Shown piece after piece: positions 43,092 through 54,097 of a stretch of 64,000 bases of DNA. Origin of the DNA: Lachnospiraceae bacterium (GTDB lineage Bacteria; Bacillota; Clostridia; Lachnospirales; Lachnospiraceae); contig JAQVCW010000014.1 of assembly GCA_028689585.1 (NCBI GenBank), positions 1 through 64,000 on the forward strand. The letters are read 5' to 3'. Position 1 is the stretch's first letter. Every line of letters starts with the position of its first letter. Both the position numbers and the translations under genes were made by a program. The notes under the pieces were generated by a model that was not told the DNA's origin, did not search any database, and saw nothing but the letters and a program-made list of their open reading frames with translations.

Positions 43092-44624
43092 ATGTATGAA
43101 AATGCAATCGAATTGAAGGGGATCTGCAAGTATTTCGGCAAGGTAAAAGCCAATGATAATGTTTCCCTGACGGTAAAAAAAGGAGAAATCCTCTCTCTTC
43201 TGGGAGAAAACGGAAGTGGCAAGACCACTTTGATGAATATGCTGTCCGGCATTTATTTCCCGGACAAGGGACAGATTTTTGTGGATGGGACAGAGGTGAC
43301 GATCCGTTCGCCAAAGGATGCCTATCTTTTGGGGATTGGTATGATTCATCAGCATTTTAAGCTGATCGATATTTTTACGGCAGCAGAAAATATCATTCTG
43401 GGAATGGATGGAAAATCTGCAGTGATTAATATGAAAGAAGTGCTGGAAGATATACAGAAGCTGATTGACCGGTATGGCTTCCAGTTGGATCTGAATAAAA
43501 AAGTATATGACATGTCTGTTTCTGAAAAACAGACGGTGGAAATCATTAAAATGCTGTATCGGGGGGCCAACCTGCTGATTCTGGACGAGCCCACTGCGGT
43601 ACTGACTCCTCAGGAGACGGAGCATTTATTTGATGTGCTGCGCAACATGCGAAAGGACGGAAAAGGGATCATCATCATCACCCACAAGCTGCATGAGGTG
43701 CTGGCGATATCGGACCGGGTATCGATTCTGAGAAAGGGCGCTTATATCGGCACGGTGAATACCGGTGAGGCTACGGAGAATTCCCTGACGGAAATGATGG
43801 TGGGGGAGAAGGTGTCTCTGAACATCGACCGTCCGAAACCAAAGGATCCGAAAAAGCTGCTGGAGGTGAAGAACCTCACCTGTCTGAATAAATACGGGGT
43901 GAAGGCTCTGGATCAGGTCAGCTTTACGGCGATGGGCGGAGAGATCCTGGGCATTGCCGGCATTGCAGGCAGCGGCCAGAAGGAGCTGCTGGAGTCCATT
44001 GCCGGACTGCAGCCCGGAGAAGGCAGCATTCTGTTTACGGATCCGGAATCCGGCAGAGAAGAAGAGCTGCTGGGCAAGGATCCGCTGAAAATTAAAAATA
44101 TGGGTGTATCTCTGGCGTTTGTGCCGGAAGACCGTCTGGGTATGGGACTGGTAGGCGATATGGGGATGCCGGGCAATATGATGATCCGCAGCTATCGGGA
44201 CGGAAAACCGATCATGCTGGAGCAAAAGCATCCCAGAGAACTGGCGGAGGCGATTAAAGAAAAACTGGAAGTGGTGACCCCCAGCATTTCTTATCCGGTG
44301 CGGCGCCTTTCCGGCGGCAATGTGCAGAAGGTGCTGGTAGGACGTGAGATCGCCAATGCGCCGAAGCTGCTGATGACAGCCTATGCGGTGCGCGGGCTGG
44401 ATATTAACACTTCTTATTCCATCTACCATCTGCTGAACGAGCAGAAGGAAAAAGGCGTGGCTGTTATTTACGTAGGAGAGGATCTGGATGTGCTGCTGGA
44501 GCTGTCCGACCGGATCATGGTAATGTGCGGCGGGCAGGTGTCCGGCATTGTGGATGCCCGCACCACGACGAAAGAAGAGGTAGGCCTGTTAATGACGAAA
44601 CACAGAGGAGGGGCCGGAGCATGA
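43092..44624 (+). CDS. nucleoside ABC transporter, duplicated ATPase subunit
   Basis: A 510-residue protein with two ABC domains, as in the NupA/YufO family. Domain 1 has GENGSGKTT, the signature-like YDMSVSEKQTVE and LLILDEPTAVLTPQE. Domain 2 has GIAGSGQKELLES, LSGGNVQKVLVGRE and the diverged Walker B region LLMTAYAVRGLD, typical for the weak second site of this family. It acts with the two following permeases and the upstream BMP protein. Its stop overlaps the next start (ATGA). Confidence 0.95.
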   Translation: MYENAIELKGICKYFGKVKANDNVSLTVKKGEILSLLGENGSGKTTLMNMLSGIYFPDKGQIFVDGTEVTIRSPKDAYLLGIGMIHQHFKLIDIFTAAENIILGMDGKSAVINMKEVLEDIQKLIDRYGFQLDLNKKVYDMSVSEKQTVEIIKMLYRGANLLILDEPTAVLTPQETEHLFDVLRNMRKDGKGIIIITHKLHEVLAISDRVSILRKGAYIGTVNTGEATENSLTEMMVGEKVSLNIDRPKPKDPKKLLEVKNLTCLNKYGVKALDQVSFTAMGGEILGIAGIAGSGQKELLESIAGLQPGEGSILFTDPESGREEELLGKDPLKIKNMGVSLAFVPEDRLGMGLVGDMGMPGNMMIRSYRDGKPIMLEQKHPRELAEAIKEKLEVVTPSISYPVRRLSGGNVQKVLVGREIANAPKLLMTAYAVRGLDINTSYSIYHLLNEQKEKGVAVIYVGEDLDVLLELSDRIMVMCGGQVSGIVDARTTTKEEVGLLMTKHRGGAGA

Positions 44625-45745
44625 GCGCAGAAGTAAAACGAAAAGAACCATTTATCCGGATGGTAAAACGGGATTCCATGCCGCTTTGGAAATCTGTTTT
44701 GATCCGGATCGCAGCTATTTTGATTTCCCTGGTGGTCTGTGCATTTTTCATCTACCTGATCACCCACAGCAATCCGGTGCAGGTGTACCGGAGCATGGTG
44801 GACGGAGCGGTCGGCACGGGAAGACGTACCTGGAATACGCTGCGGGATACTATGATCCTGCTGGCTACCGCGCTGGCGATCACACCGGCATTTAAGATGC
44901 GGTTCTGGAATATCGGCGCGGAAGGCCAGATCCTGGTGGGCGGTATCGTGACAGCCGCTGTGCTGAGATACTGCGGAGAGTCCATGCCCACTGCTGTGCT
45001 GTTTTTGACGATGGTGGCTGCCAGCCTGGCGGCCGGTATGGTATGGGGCCTGATCCCGGCCATCTTCAAGGCAAAATGGAATACCAACGAAACACTGTTT
45101 ACCCTGATGATGAACTATATCGCCATTCAGTTGACTTCCTTTTTCAGTATCGTATGGGAAGCGAAGAAAGGCAGCGGAACCATTGGCACCATCAATCAGA
45201 AAACACAGGCAGGCTGGATTTCCACCAAATTCCTTCCGGATATTTTTGGAAATTTTAATTACAGCATCAATGTGATTATTGTGATTGCCCTGACCATAGG
45301 CATGTTCGTATATCTGAAGTATACCAAACAGGGATATGAGATTTCTGTTGTGGGACAGAGTGAAAACACCGCACGGTATGCAGGCATCAATGTTAAGAAG
45401 GTAATCATGCGTACCATGGCAATTTCCGGAGCGATCTGCGGCTTTACCGGATTTCTGCTGGTGAGCGGATCTTCTCACACCATATCCACCAGTACGGCGG
45501 GCGGCCGCGGATTTACGGCGATCATCGTGTCCTGGCTGGCGAAATTCAATCCATTTGTGATGATTTTAATTTCCTTTTTCCTGGTGTTCATGGGAAATGG
45601 CGCAACGCAGATTGCCAGTGAATTTCAACTGAATGAATCCGCCTCCGAGGTAATTACCGGAATTATTCTCTTTTTTATCCTGGGAAGCGAGTTTTTTGTA
45701 AATTACAAGCTGGTATTTGGCGGTCATGCAAAGGAGGGAAAATAA
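44621..45745 (+). CDS. nucleoside ABC transporter permease 1
   Basis: A BPD_transp_2-type permease of about 374 residues with eight to ten transmembrane helices and the family segment FWNIGAEGQILVGG. The start is the ATG overlapping the ATPase stop, with GAGGAGGGG upstream; the frame is open further upstream but that part lies inside the ATPase gene. Segments YEISVVGQSENTARYAGIN and GGRGFTAIIVSWLA are typical. Confidence 0.95.
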   Translation: MSAEVKRKEPFIRMVKRDSMPLWKSVLIRIAAILISLVVCAFFIYLITHSNPVQVYRSMVDGAVGTGRRTWNTLRDTMILLATALAITPAFKMRFWNIGAEGQILVGGIVTAAVLRYCGESMPTAVLFLTMVAASLAAGMVWGLIPAIFKAKWNTNETLFTLMMNYIAIQLTSFFSIVWEAKKGSGTIGTINQKTQAGWISTKFLPDIFGNFNYSINVIIVIALTIGMFVYLKYTKQGYEISVVGQSENTARYAGINVKKVIMRTMAISGAICGFTGFLLVSGSSHTISTSTAGGRGFTAIIVSWLAKFNPFVMILISFFLVFMGNGATQIASEFQLNESASEVITGIILFFILGSEFFVNYKLVFGGHAKEGK

Positions 45746-46753
45746 ATGAACTTTTTGTGGGCTGTATTCAAAGGTATTTTTTCCGTTACATTTGTGCAGA
45801 AGGCAATTACCCAGGGCATTCCCATGCTGTTCGGTGCCACAGGTGAGATCATCACCGAAAAGTCAGGCAACCTGAATCTGGGAATTCCGGGCATCATGTA
45901 TATGGGCGCCATCGGTGGTCTGACAGGCGCTTTTATCTATGAAAATGGAAATGAGTCACCCAATGGCCTGCTGGGCATTGTCTTTGCAGCATTTTTCTGC
46001 CTGCTGTTTTCCTTGCTGGGAGCGCTGATCTACAGTGTGCTGACCATCAGCCTGAGAGCCAATCAGAATGTGACCGGCTTGGCTCTGACCACGTTTGGCG
46101 TTGGCTTCGGCAACTTCCTGGGCGGTTCTTTTTCCAAGATTACCGGAACCGCAGGACAGATTACCGTATACGCTACCGGGCAGGCATTCCGGACGAAAAT
46201 TCCGTTTTTGTCGGATCATCTGGGGCCGGTAGGAGATATTTTCTTTTCCTATGGTTTTTTGACATATCTGGCGATCATCATTGCGCTGCTGGCTACCTGG
46301 TTTCTGACCAGAACCCGGGCGGGCCTGAATCTGCGGGCGGTGGGAGAAAATTCATCCGCAGCCGATGCTGCCAGCATCAATGTTACCAAATATAAATATT
46401 TAGCCACCTGTATCGGAGGCATGATCAGCGGTCTGGGCGGCCTGTACTTCGTCATGGAGTATCTGGGCGGAACCTGGCAGAACAACGGCTTTGGCGACAG
46501 AGGCTGGCTGGCAGTGGCGCTGGTTATCTTCGCAACCTGGAAACCGGCCAGAGCGATCTGGGGCTCCATCCTCTTTGGCGGCCTGTATATTTTGTTTGCC
46601 TATGTGCCGCTGAGCCAGTCGATGCAGGAGATATTCAAGATGCTGCCCTACCTGGTGACGATCCTGGTACTGGTAGTGACCAGTCTGCAGAGAAAGAAAG
46701 AGAACCAGCCGCCGGCCGGATTGGGACTGCCGTATTTCAGAGAAGAAAGATAA
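45746..46753 (+). CDS. nucleoside ABC transporter permease 2
   Basis: A 335-residue BPD_transp_2-type permease starting immediately after the first permease stop. It contains EKSGNLNLGIPGIMYMGA, the counterpart of the glycine-rich family motif, LRAVGENSSAADAASINV and GFGDRGWLAVALVIFATW. It should form the heterodimeric channel with permease 1. Confidence 0.95.
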   Translation: MNFLWAVFKGIFSVTFVQKAITQGIPMLFGATGEIITEKSGNLNLGIPGIMYMGAIGGLTGAFIYENGNESPNGLLGIVFAAFFCLLFSLLGALIYSVLTISLRANQNVTGLALTTFGVGFGNFLGGSFSKITGTAGQITVYATGQAFRTKIPFLSDHLGPVGDIFFSYGFLTYLAIIIALLATWFLTRTRAGLNLRAVGENSSAADAASINVTKYKYLATCIGGMISGLGGLYFVMEYLGGTWQNNGFGDRGWLAVALVIFATWKPARAIWGSILFGGLYILFAYVPLSQSMQEIFKMLPYLVTILVLVVTSLQRKKENQPPAGLGLPYFREER

Positions 46754-46757
46754 CAGT

Positions 46758-47468
46758 ATGATAAAGTATGAGACGATAAAGACTTTTAATGATTTGGAAA
46801 TGCTGGTCTATAATTATGTGATGAAGAATAAACAGACCGTGATCTATATGACTGTGCGGGAACTGGCGGATGCGGTGCATGTATCTGCCTCCACTGTGAT
46901 CCGGTTCTGCAAAAAAGCCGGATTTGAAGGTTTTTCCGAGTTTAAAGTCTGTTTCCGTATGTATCTGAAAAAAGAGGAAACCCAGAAGACGGAGGAAGAT
47001 CTTCAGGAGCTTCAGGACTATTTCCAGAAAGCGGAAACGGAGAGTTTTCAGAACAATCTGAATGAAATCGCGGCAGTGGTGAAGAGCGCAAAGCGGGTGA
47101 TCTTTATTGGCCTGGGAACTTCTGGGATACTGGGAAAATACGGCGCCAGATGTTTTTCAAATGAAGGAAAATACAGCCAGTATATCGAAGATCCATTTCT
47201 GCCGATTTCGGAAGAAATGGGTGAGTCGGTGGTGATTGCCCTGTCAGTCTCAGGTGAGACAGAGCAGATCATACAGATGGTGAACCGCTTCCGGCAGAAT
47301 AACTGCAGGATTATCAGCATTACGAACCGCAATTCCACCACGCTGGCGAAGATGTCGGATTATAATCTTTCTTACTATGTGATGGAACATGACAAAGGAA
47401 ATCATATTAATACAACGACACAAATCCCGGTATTATATTTAATAGAAGCAATTGGAAGACGGCTGTAG
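46758..47468 (+). CDS. RpiR/MurR-family regulator (HTH plus SIS domain)
   Basis: A 236-residue regulator. The N-terminal RpiR helix-turn-helix (VRELADAVHVSASTVIRFCKK) is followed by a C-terminal SIS sugar-phosphate-binding domain (VIFIGLGTSGILG, VIALSVSGETEQIIQM). It starts four bases after permease 2 and ends at a terminator overlapping its stop, so it belongs to the transporter operon. Sensing a phosphosugar derived from nucleosides would fit, but the divide from the downstream beta-glucoside operon is short, so it could regulate either. Confidence 0.92.
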   Translation: MIKYETIKTFNDLEMLVYNYVMKNKQTVIYMTVRELADAVHVSASTVIRFCKKAGFEGFSEFKVCFRMYLKKEETQKTEEDLQELQDYFQKAETESFQNNLNEIAAVVKSAKRVIFIGLGTSGILGKYGARCFSNEGKYSQYIEDPFLPISEEMGESVVIALSVSGETEQIIQMVNRFRQNNCRIISITNRNSTTLAKMSDYNLSYYVMEHDKGNHINTTTQIPVLYLIEAIGRRL

Positions 47469-47484
47469 AGGCCGTCTTTTTTTG
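47456..47484 (+). terminator. terminator of the transporter operon
   Basis: AAGACGGC / GCCGTCTT followed by a T run. The stop codon of the regulator lies in the loop. Confidence 0.92.
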
Positions 47485-47666
47485 TGGAATGTGATACACC
47501 CTGTTTCGGGTTTGCAACAAATTTTTTATGCTCCGCACAAATGCCAGAAACTGCCTGGAATATAGAAAAAAGAGATGACAGATGCTATAATTTGAACTAA
47601 TAAATAAAGGCACACTTCAATCATAGAAATAAGATACCCAGGCGGCAAAAAAAGGAGAAGAGAAAA

Positions 47667-49547
47667 ATGGCTATTGATTATCGCATTACTGCAAATGAGC
47701 TGGTAAAAGAGCTCGGCGGAGACGAAAACATCACAAATGTCACCCATTGTGCAACCCGGCTTAGATTTATTCTGAAAGACGAATCTATTGTAAATAAGGA
47801 TAAAGTTGCAAAGATCCCGGGCGTGATCACTACGGTTCAGGCCGGAGGGCAGTTCCAGGTTGTCATTGGAAATCATGTAAAGGATGCATATGAATTTGTG
47901 ACTAAACTGGTGACGGTAGATGAAAATGCAGCAAAGGAAGGCAGCAGACAAAAAGTAGGGCTGTTCAGCCGGATGGTGGATGTGATTTCGGCTATCTTTG
48001 CTCCATTTCTTTATACTCTGGCAGCCTGCGGTATCCTGCAGGGAATTTTAGGTATTTTAGTAGCGCTGAATGCAATTAATACTGCAGGCGGAACTTATCA
48101 GATCCTCAACTTTGTGTCATGGACCGCATTTACATTCCTGCCGGTTATGATCGCTGTGACCGCATCAAAGAAATTTGGCGTGAATACCTTTATCGCAGTG
48201 GTCATCGCCTGCGCCCTGGTCAGCCCGGATTATATCAGCATGGTAAATGCAGGAGATCCGGTTTACTTCCTGGGTCTGCGGGTACAGCTTTTGAGCTATA
48301 CCTCTTCCGTAATTCCTATGATTCTGGCAATCTGGGTGGCATCTTATGTGCAGAAATTTTTTGACAAGTATCTGCCCATTGTGGTCCGCAATTTGTTTAC
48401 ACCTATGTTCACAATCGCTATCATGGTTCCCCTCACACTTCTTGCATTTGGACCCATCGGAAATACCATCGGCGGAGCCATCGGTGGAGCTTATAATACA
48501 CTTTATGGTCTGAGCCCCATCGTGGCAGGTATTGTAGTAGGCGGTCTTTGGGAAGTGCTGGTCATCTTCGGAGTGCACTGGGGCATTACACCCGTCACTG
48601 TCGGCAATTATTCTGCGCTGGGTTATGATACCTTTACCGGTCTGCAGGCATCTGCAGTATTTTCACAGGCGGGAGCAGCGCTTGGCGTATTTTTAAAGAC
48701 AAAAGACAAGGATATGAAGGGTGTGTCAGCTTCAGCAGCGATTACCGGACTGTTCGGTATCACAGAGCCTGCGATTTATGGCGTCAACTTGAGATTAAAG
48801 AAACCAATGATCTGCGGCTGTATTGCCGGTGCTGTGGGCGGCGGTATCGCCGGAGCTTTCAATGCAGTATCCTGGGGATATAATATGCCAGGTGTTGCCA
48901 CACTTCCGGCTTATTTTAAAGAAGGACATATGACTCAGTTCCTGGGCCTGGTGCTGTCCATCGTGGTTTCTTTTGTACTGGGCGCGGTGCTCACTTTTAT
49001 CGTGGGATTTAAGGAGGACGCAGCAAAAACAGCCACAGAAGATGCAGCGGTAAAAGAAACAGCAATAGAAGAAGCGGCTGGGGGAAGTGTACCGGAAGCA
49101 GTAAAAACAGATATTGTATCCCCGGTAACCGGAACCGCAGTTTCTGTTTCCCGGGTAAAGGATGAGGCATTTGCATCGGAAGCCATGGGAAAAGGAGTTG
49201 GCATTGCAGCAGAAGAGGGAAAGGTATTCGCTCCCTTTGACGGAACTGCAGCGGTAGTTTTCCCCACGGGACATGCGGTTGGCCTTGTGGACGGGAAGGG
49301 GAATGAGTTCCTGATCCATATTGGAATTGATACGGTGGAGCTGGACGGAAAAGGATTTACGCCCCATATCCAGCAGGGAGATAAGGTGAAAAAAGGTGAT
49401 CTTCTGGTGGAATTTGACAAAGCGGAAATTGAAAAAGACGGATACGACAGCACTGTCATTTTTATCATGACAGATACGGACAGAGATGTGGAAGTAAAAG
49501 AAGGAACATGCAAAGCGCTGGCGGATGCCGTGCTGACAATCGGATAG
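47667..49547 (+). CDS. bglP: beta-glucoside PTS permease, EIIBCA
   Basis: A 626-residue PTS transporter that imports and phosphorylates beta-glucosides. EIIB comes first, with its phosphorylated Cys28 in THCATRLRF. The multi-spanning EIIC domain (about 105-455) contains FGVHWGITPV and ITGLFGITEPAIYG. EIIA is C-terminal (about 475-626), with the phosphorylated His in FLIHIGIDTVEL. The ribosome site is AAAAGGAGAAGAG. It pairs with the glucosidase 12 bp downstream. No antiterminator site was recognised in the leader. Confidence 0.96.
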   Translation: MAIDYRITANELVKELGGDENITNVTHCATRLRFILKDESIVNKDKVAKIPGVITTVQAGGQFQVVIGNHVKDAYEFVTKLVTVDENAAKEGSRQKVGLFSRMVDVISAIFAPFLYTLAACGILQGILGILVALNAINTAGGTYQILNFVSWTAFTFLPVMIAVTASKKFGVNTFIAVVIACALVSPDYISMVNAGDPVYFLGLRVQLLSYTSSVIPMILAIWVASYVQKFFDKYLPIVVRNLFTPMFTIAIMVPLTLLAFGPIGNTIGGAIGGAYNTLYGLSPIVAGIVVGGLWEVLVIFGVHWGITPVTVGNYSALGYDTFTGLQASAVFSQAGAALGVFLKTKDKDMKGVSASAAITGLFGITEPAIYGVNLRLKKPMICGCIAGAVGGGIAGAFNAVSWGYNMPGVATLPAYFKEGHMTQFLGLVLSIVVSFVLGAVLTFIVGFKEDAAKTATEDAAVKETAIEEAAGGSVPEAVKTDIVSPVTGTAVSVSRVKDEAFASEAMGKGVGIAAEEGKVFAPFDGTAAVVFPTGHAVGLVDGKGNEFLIHIGIDTVELDGKGFTPHIQQGDKVKKGDLLVEFDKAEIEKDGYDSTVIFIMTDTDRDVEVKEGTCKALADAVLTIG

Positions 49548-50990
<1,443 letters not shown>

Positions 50991-51024
50991 GCAAAGAAAG
51001 ATGACCGGAAAGACAGGTGAAAAA

Positions 51025-51816
51025 ATGCATACAGACTATCATGTACACACCTGCTACAGTGATGATTCAGAATGTCCCATGGAGGAAATGGTGCAGCAGG
51101 CCATTTCCCTGGGACTGGATGAGATTGCATTTACAGAGCATGTGGATTATGGAGTGAAGACAGATTTAAACTGCAGATATCAGGAGTATTTTAAAGAACT
51201 GCAGGAACTGCAGGAAAAATATAAGGGCAGACTGGACATAAAAAAAGGAATTGAGTTTGGGGTTCAAAAAGAGACGATTCCGCAGTACCGGGAGGATTTT
51301 TCCAAATATGATTTTGATTTTGTGATTTTGAGCAATCATCAGATCCACAATCAGGAATTCTGGAATCAATGTTTTCAAAAAGGAAAAAGCCAGGAGGAAT
51401 TTCAGAGAGCGTATTATGACGCAATTCTGGATGTGGTAAAAAATTACAAGGAATATTCTGTGCTGGGACATCTGGATATGATAAAAAGGTACGACAAATA
51501 CGGAAATTATTCCGATGAGAATATCATGGACATGGTGGAGCTGATCTTCCACTATGTGATATCGGAGGGGAAGGGAATCGAGGTCAATACCTCCTGCTTC
51601 CGGTATGGCCTGGAGGATCTGACGCCCTCAAGAGCGATACTGGGCATGTATTATGAGATGGGAGGCCGGATACTGACGCTGGGTTCGGATGCTCATGCGC
51701 CCGGGGATCTGGGCTGCCATATGGAGGAAGCTCAGAGAGAATTGAGAAAAATTGGCTTCACACAGTTTTGTACATTCGAAAAAATGCAGCCGATATTCCA
51801 CAGCCTGAGGAGATAG
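51025..51816 (+). CDS. PHP-domain phosphatase, histidinol-phosphatase type
   Basis: About 263 residues of the PHP metal-dependent phosphoesterase family. Metal ligands are visible in DYHVHTCYSDDS, FTEHVDYG, LGHLDMIKR and LGSDAHAPGDLG. The chosen ATG has AGGTG upstream and gives the usual family N-terminus; the frame extends upstream across the glucosidase 3' end. It may be HisK/HisJ, but no histidine genes are near and position in the bgl operon leaves the substrate open. Confidence 0.9.
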   Translation: MHTDYHVHTCYSDDSECPMEEMVQQAISLGLDEIAFTEHVDYGVKTDLNCRYQEYFKELQELQEKYKGRLDIKKGIEFGVQKETIPQYREDFSKYDFDFVILSNHQIHNQEFWNQCFQKGKSQEEFQRAYYDAILDVVKNYKEYSVLGHLDMIKRYDKYGNYSDENIMDMVELIFHYVISEGKGIEVNTSCFRYGLEDLTPSRAILGMYYEMGGRILTLGSDAHAPGDLGCHMEEAQRELRKIGFTQFCTFEKMQPIFHSLRR

Positions 51817-51900
51817 GGGGACGGTTCTTCCGTGGGCAGAGGGGCAAGGGGGGGACGGTTCTTCCGAGGAAGAACCGTCCCCCTTGCCCGTCCCCGTTTT
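51817..51900. repeat. GGGGACGGTTCTTCC palindromic repeat, copy 1
   Basis: Lies exactly between convergent genes. Contains GGACGGTTCTTCC / GGAAGAACCGTCC and an outer GGGGACGG / CCGTCCCC, with GGGCAAGGGG / CCCCTTGCCC segments, then GTTTTTTAC. A probable bidirectional terminator. Related copies at 56509 and 57752. Confidence 0.9.
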
Positions 51901-53100
51901 TTACGGGTGAACAGCAGGAAGGGTCACTCTGGCTGCAGCCCCGTTCTGATTGGACAGCTTCAGGCGGCCGTGATGCGACTGCACGATTTTTGATACGATA
52001 AACAGGCCCAGCCCATGGGAAGCCCATGGGTTGTGGGTCTGTTTATTTTTCTTTAAAATGCTGGCCGGATAACCACAGCCGTTGTCGGCAATGATTATAG
52101 TGATGCGGTGAAAAACGGTTCGCCGAAGGGAGACGGTGATCTGGCAGCCGCCTGGATTATGTCGGATGCTGTTGAGGATGAGATTATAAAACAGCCGGTA
52201 AAGCAGTTTTTCATCGCCCCTTACCGATGCATCTTCGGTCAGCGAAAGTTCTATGTCGTAAGCCTCCGTTAAAAGGCCTGCATTGACCAGATCAGCAGCA
52301 GCGCGGCGCAAAACGGCATTGATTTTTACGATTTCTTTTTGCCCCTGGATCCCGTAGTCCAGTTTATTGACCAGATTAAAATCCTCTACCAGCAGGCGGA
52401 TTCGTTTCGCCTGATCCAGAATGGCGGACAGGGGATGCTGCCAGCCTTCGGCGGCCTCACCGGACTGCTCCAGTTGTTCGGCATATCCGATGATAGAGGT
52501 GAGGGGGGTGCGGATGTCATGGGACACTCCTGCGATCCACTCAATCCTGGCCTGATCCTGTTTCTGCTTCTGCCTGCGGTCCCAGCGTGTTCCGAAGATG
52601 AAAATGCCGGAAAAAATAAGGATTCCACAGGGAACACAGAGGAGCGTCAGCAGCATCATCTGCTGCAGAGGCATGATCAGATCATAGCGGAAAAGGGAAT
52701 TTTTCGGATAGCATGCCACCAGAATGCGATTATCCAGATTCCAGGTGGAAAGCGGGTAATCATTCAGATACCACCGGGACATGGAATTGATGTCCGTCAG
52801 GGAAAAGGTCTGGGGAATGTCATCCGGAGCCTGGTAGTCCCAGATGCGCTGCCCGGAGGCGTCGATTATGAAGGCAAAGCATTGATGGAAATCCAGCATG
52901 GTCTGCCCCTGTTCCGACAGGGTGTAACTGTGATCGGACGGAGTCAGTTCCGCGGATAACTGCCTCATGGAAATCAGGGAATGGCTCTGGCTTCCGAACA
53001 GAGAGATGGCGAGAAAGAACAGAAATGCCACAGTAAAGGCCACGAACACAGTGATAATAATAAAAATGATATAACGGATCTTATTTTTGACAGACTGCAT
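51901..53100 (-). CDS. sensor histidine kinase
   Basis: A 399-residue two-pass membrane kinase. Transmembrane helices at about 10-34 and 147-170 flank an extracytoplasmic sensor domain of roughly 110 residues. The H-box GVSHDIRTPLTS has phosphorylated His194; the ATP domain has ILNSIRHNPGG, DNGCGYP and HGLGLFIVSK. It pairs with the response regulator ending 10 bp upstream. The large sensor domain distinguishes it from BceS-type kinases, which lack one. Confidence 0.94.
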   Translation of the reverse strand: MQSVKNKIRYIIFIIITVFVAFTVAFLFFLAISLFGSQSHSLISMRQLSAELTPSDHSYTLSEQGQTMLDFHQCFAFIIDASGQRIWDYQAPDDIPQTFSLTDINSMSRWYLNDYPLSTWNLDNRILVACYPKNSLFRYDLIMPLQQMMLLTLLCVPCGILIFSGIFIFGTRWDRRQKQKQDQARIEWIAGVSHDIRTPLTSIIGYAEQLEQSGEAAEGWQHPLSAILDQAKRIRLLVEDFNLVNKLDYGIQGQKEIVKINAVLRRAAADLVNAGLLTEAYDIELSLTEDASVRGDEKLLYRLFYNLILNSIRHNPGGCQITVSLRRTVFHRITIIIADNGCGYPASILKKNKQTHNPWASHGLGLFIVSKIVQSHHGRLKLSNQNGAAARVTLPAVHP

Positions 53101-53110
53101 GGCATGCTCC

Positions 53111-53809
53111 TTATTTCACCAGCTTATAGCCCAGCCCTCTGGCGGTGATCAGATAGCGGGGATGGGACGGATCCAGCTCTATTTTTTCCCGCAGATGCCG
53201 GATGTGCACCATAAGCGTATTTTCATATCCATAATTTTCTGTATCCCACAGGGTGTTGCACAGCGTATCGATGGTCACGATATTTCCTCTGTTTTCATAG
53301 AGCTTTTTCAGCAGTTGAAATTCTTTGGCGGTCAGCGCTGTCCGGACGCCCTCTTTCGTGACTGTGCCGTCACCGAACTGAATGACAACGGTGCCTAAAT
53401 GAATCAGTTCCTGCACATCATTTTCCCGCGGAGGGTAAGCGCGCAGCAGTACATTGCGGATCCGCAGCAGCAGCTCCTCCGAAAGAAACGGTTTGGTAAC
53501 ATAATCATCGGCTCCCAGACCCAGTCCTTTGATACGGTCGGTATCTTCGTCTCTGGCGGACAAAAACAGGATAGGGCATCTGGTGATACCGCGCAGCTTT
53601 CGATACAGGTCAAATCCATTTCCGTCGGGCAGCATCACGTCCAGCAGAATCAAGTCCGGATGATTCTGTTCTGCTTTCTGAAATGCATGGCTGCAGTCCG
53701 GTGCCGTATCGATTCGCTGATAGCCGTCTTTTTTCAGCAGGACCTGCAGAATGTTCAATATTTCCTCTTCATCATCAACTAATAAGATGCTTCGATTTAA
53801 ATAATCCAT
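53111..53809 (-). CDS. OmpR-family response regulator
   Basis: A 232-residue regulator with an N-terminal receiver (phosphorylated Asp57 in LILLDVMLPDG, Lys in DYVTKPF) and a C-terminal winged helix (TAKEFQLLKKLYENRG, YGYENTLMVHIRHLREKI). It is divergent from an ABC exporter operon starting 290 bp away, its probable target. Confidence 0.95.
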   Translation of the reverse strand: MDYLNRSILLVDDEEEILNILQVLLKKDGYQRIDTAPDCSHAFQKAEQNHPDLILLDVMLPDGNGFDLYRKLRGITRCPILFLSARDEDTDRIKGLGLGADDYVTKPFLSEELLLRIRNVLLRAYPPRENDVQELIHLGTVVIQFGDGTVTKEGVRTALTAKEFQLLKKLYENRGNIVTIDTLCNTLWDTENYGYENTLMVHIRHLREKIELDPSHPRYLITARGLGYKLVK

Positions 53810-54097
53810 GTGTGAGTACCTCGTATTTTTAATTACCGCCCGGCGGAGAAGAAAGGCATGACTTTGGCAGCTTTCATGCGTTTTATAAGCTTATTTTAAT
53901 CTTATCCTGCCGGAATGTAAATATTCGGTTCCTTTTCTTAATGTAAACATAAGGTGAGGTTCAGCGGCGGATAAGGCGGCGGGTGTATCTTCTTTCTAAA
54001 GCGGTTCGGCTGTATGAGAATGCTGCACAGGCCGGAAACGATTTTTGGACCGCCTCTGGTGAAAAAGGCAGAATAAGAAAGGAAAGAAGAGAAGAAG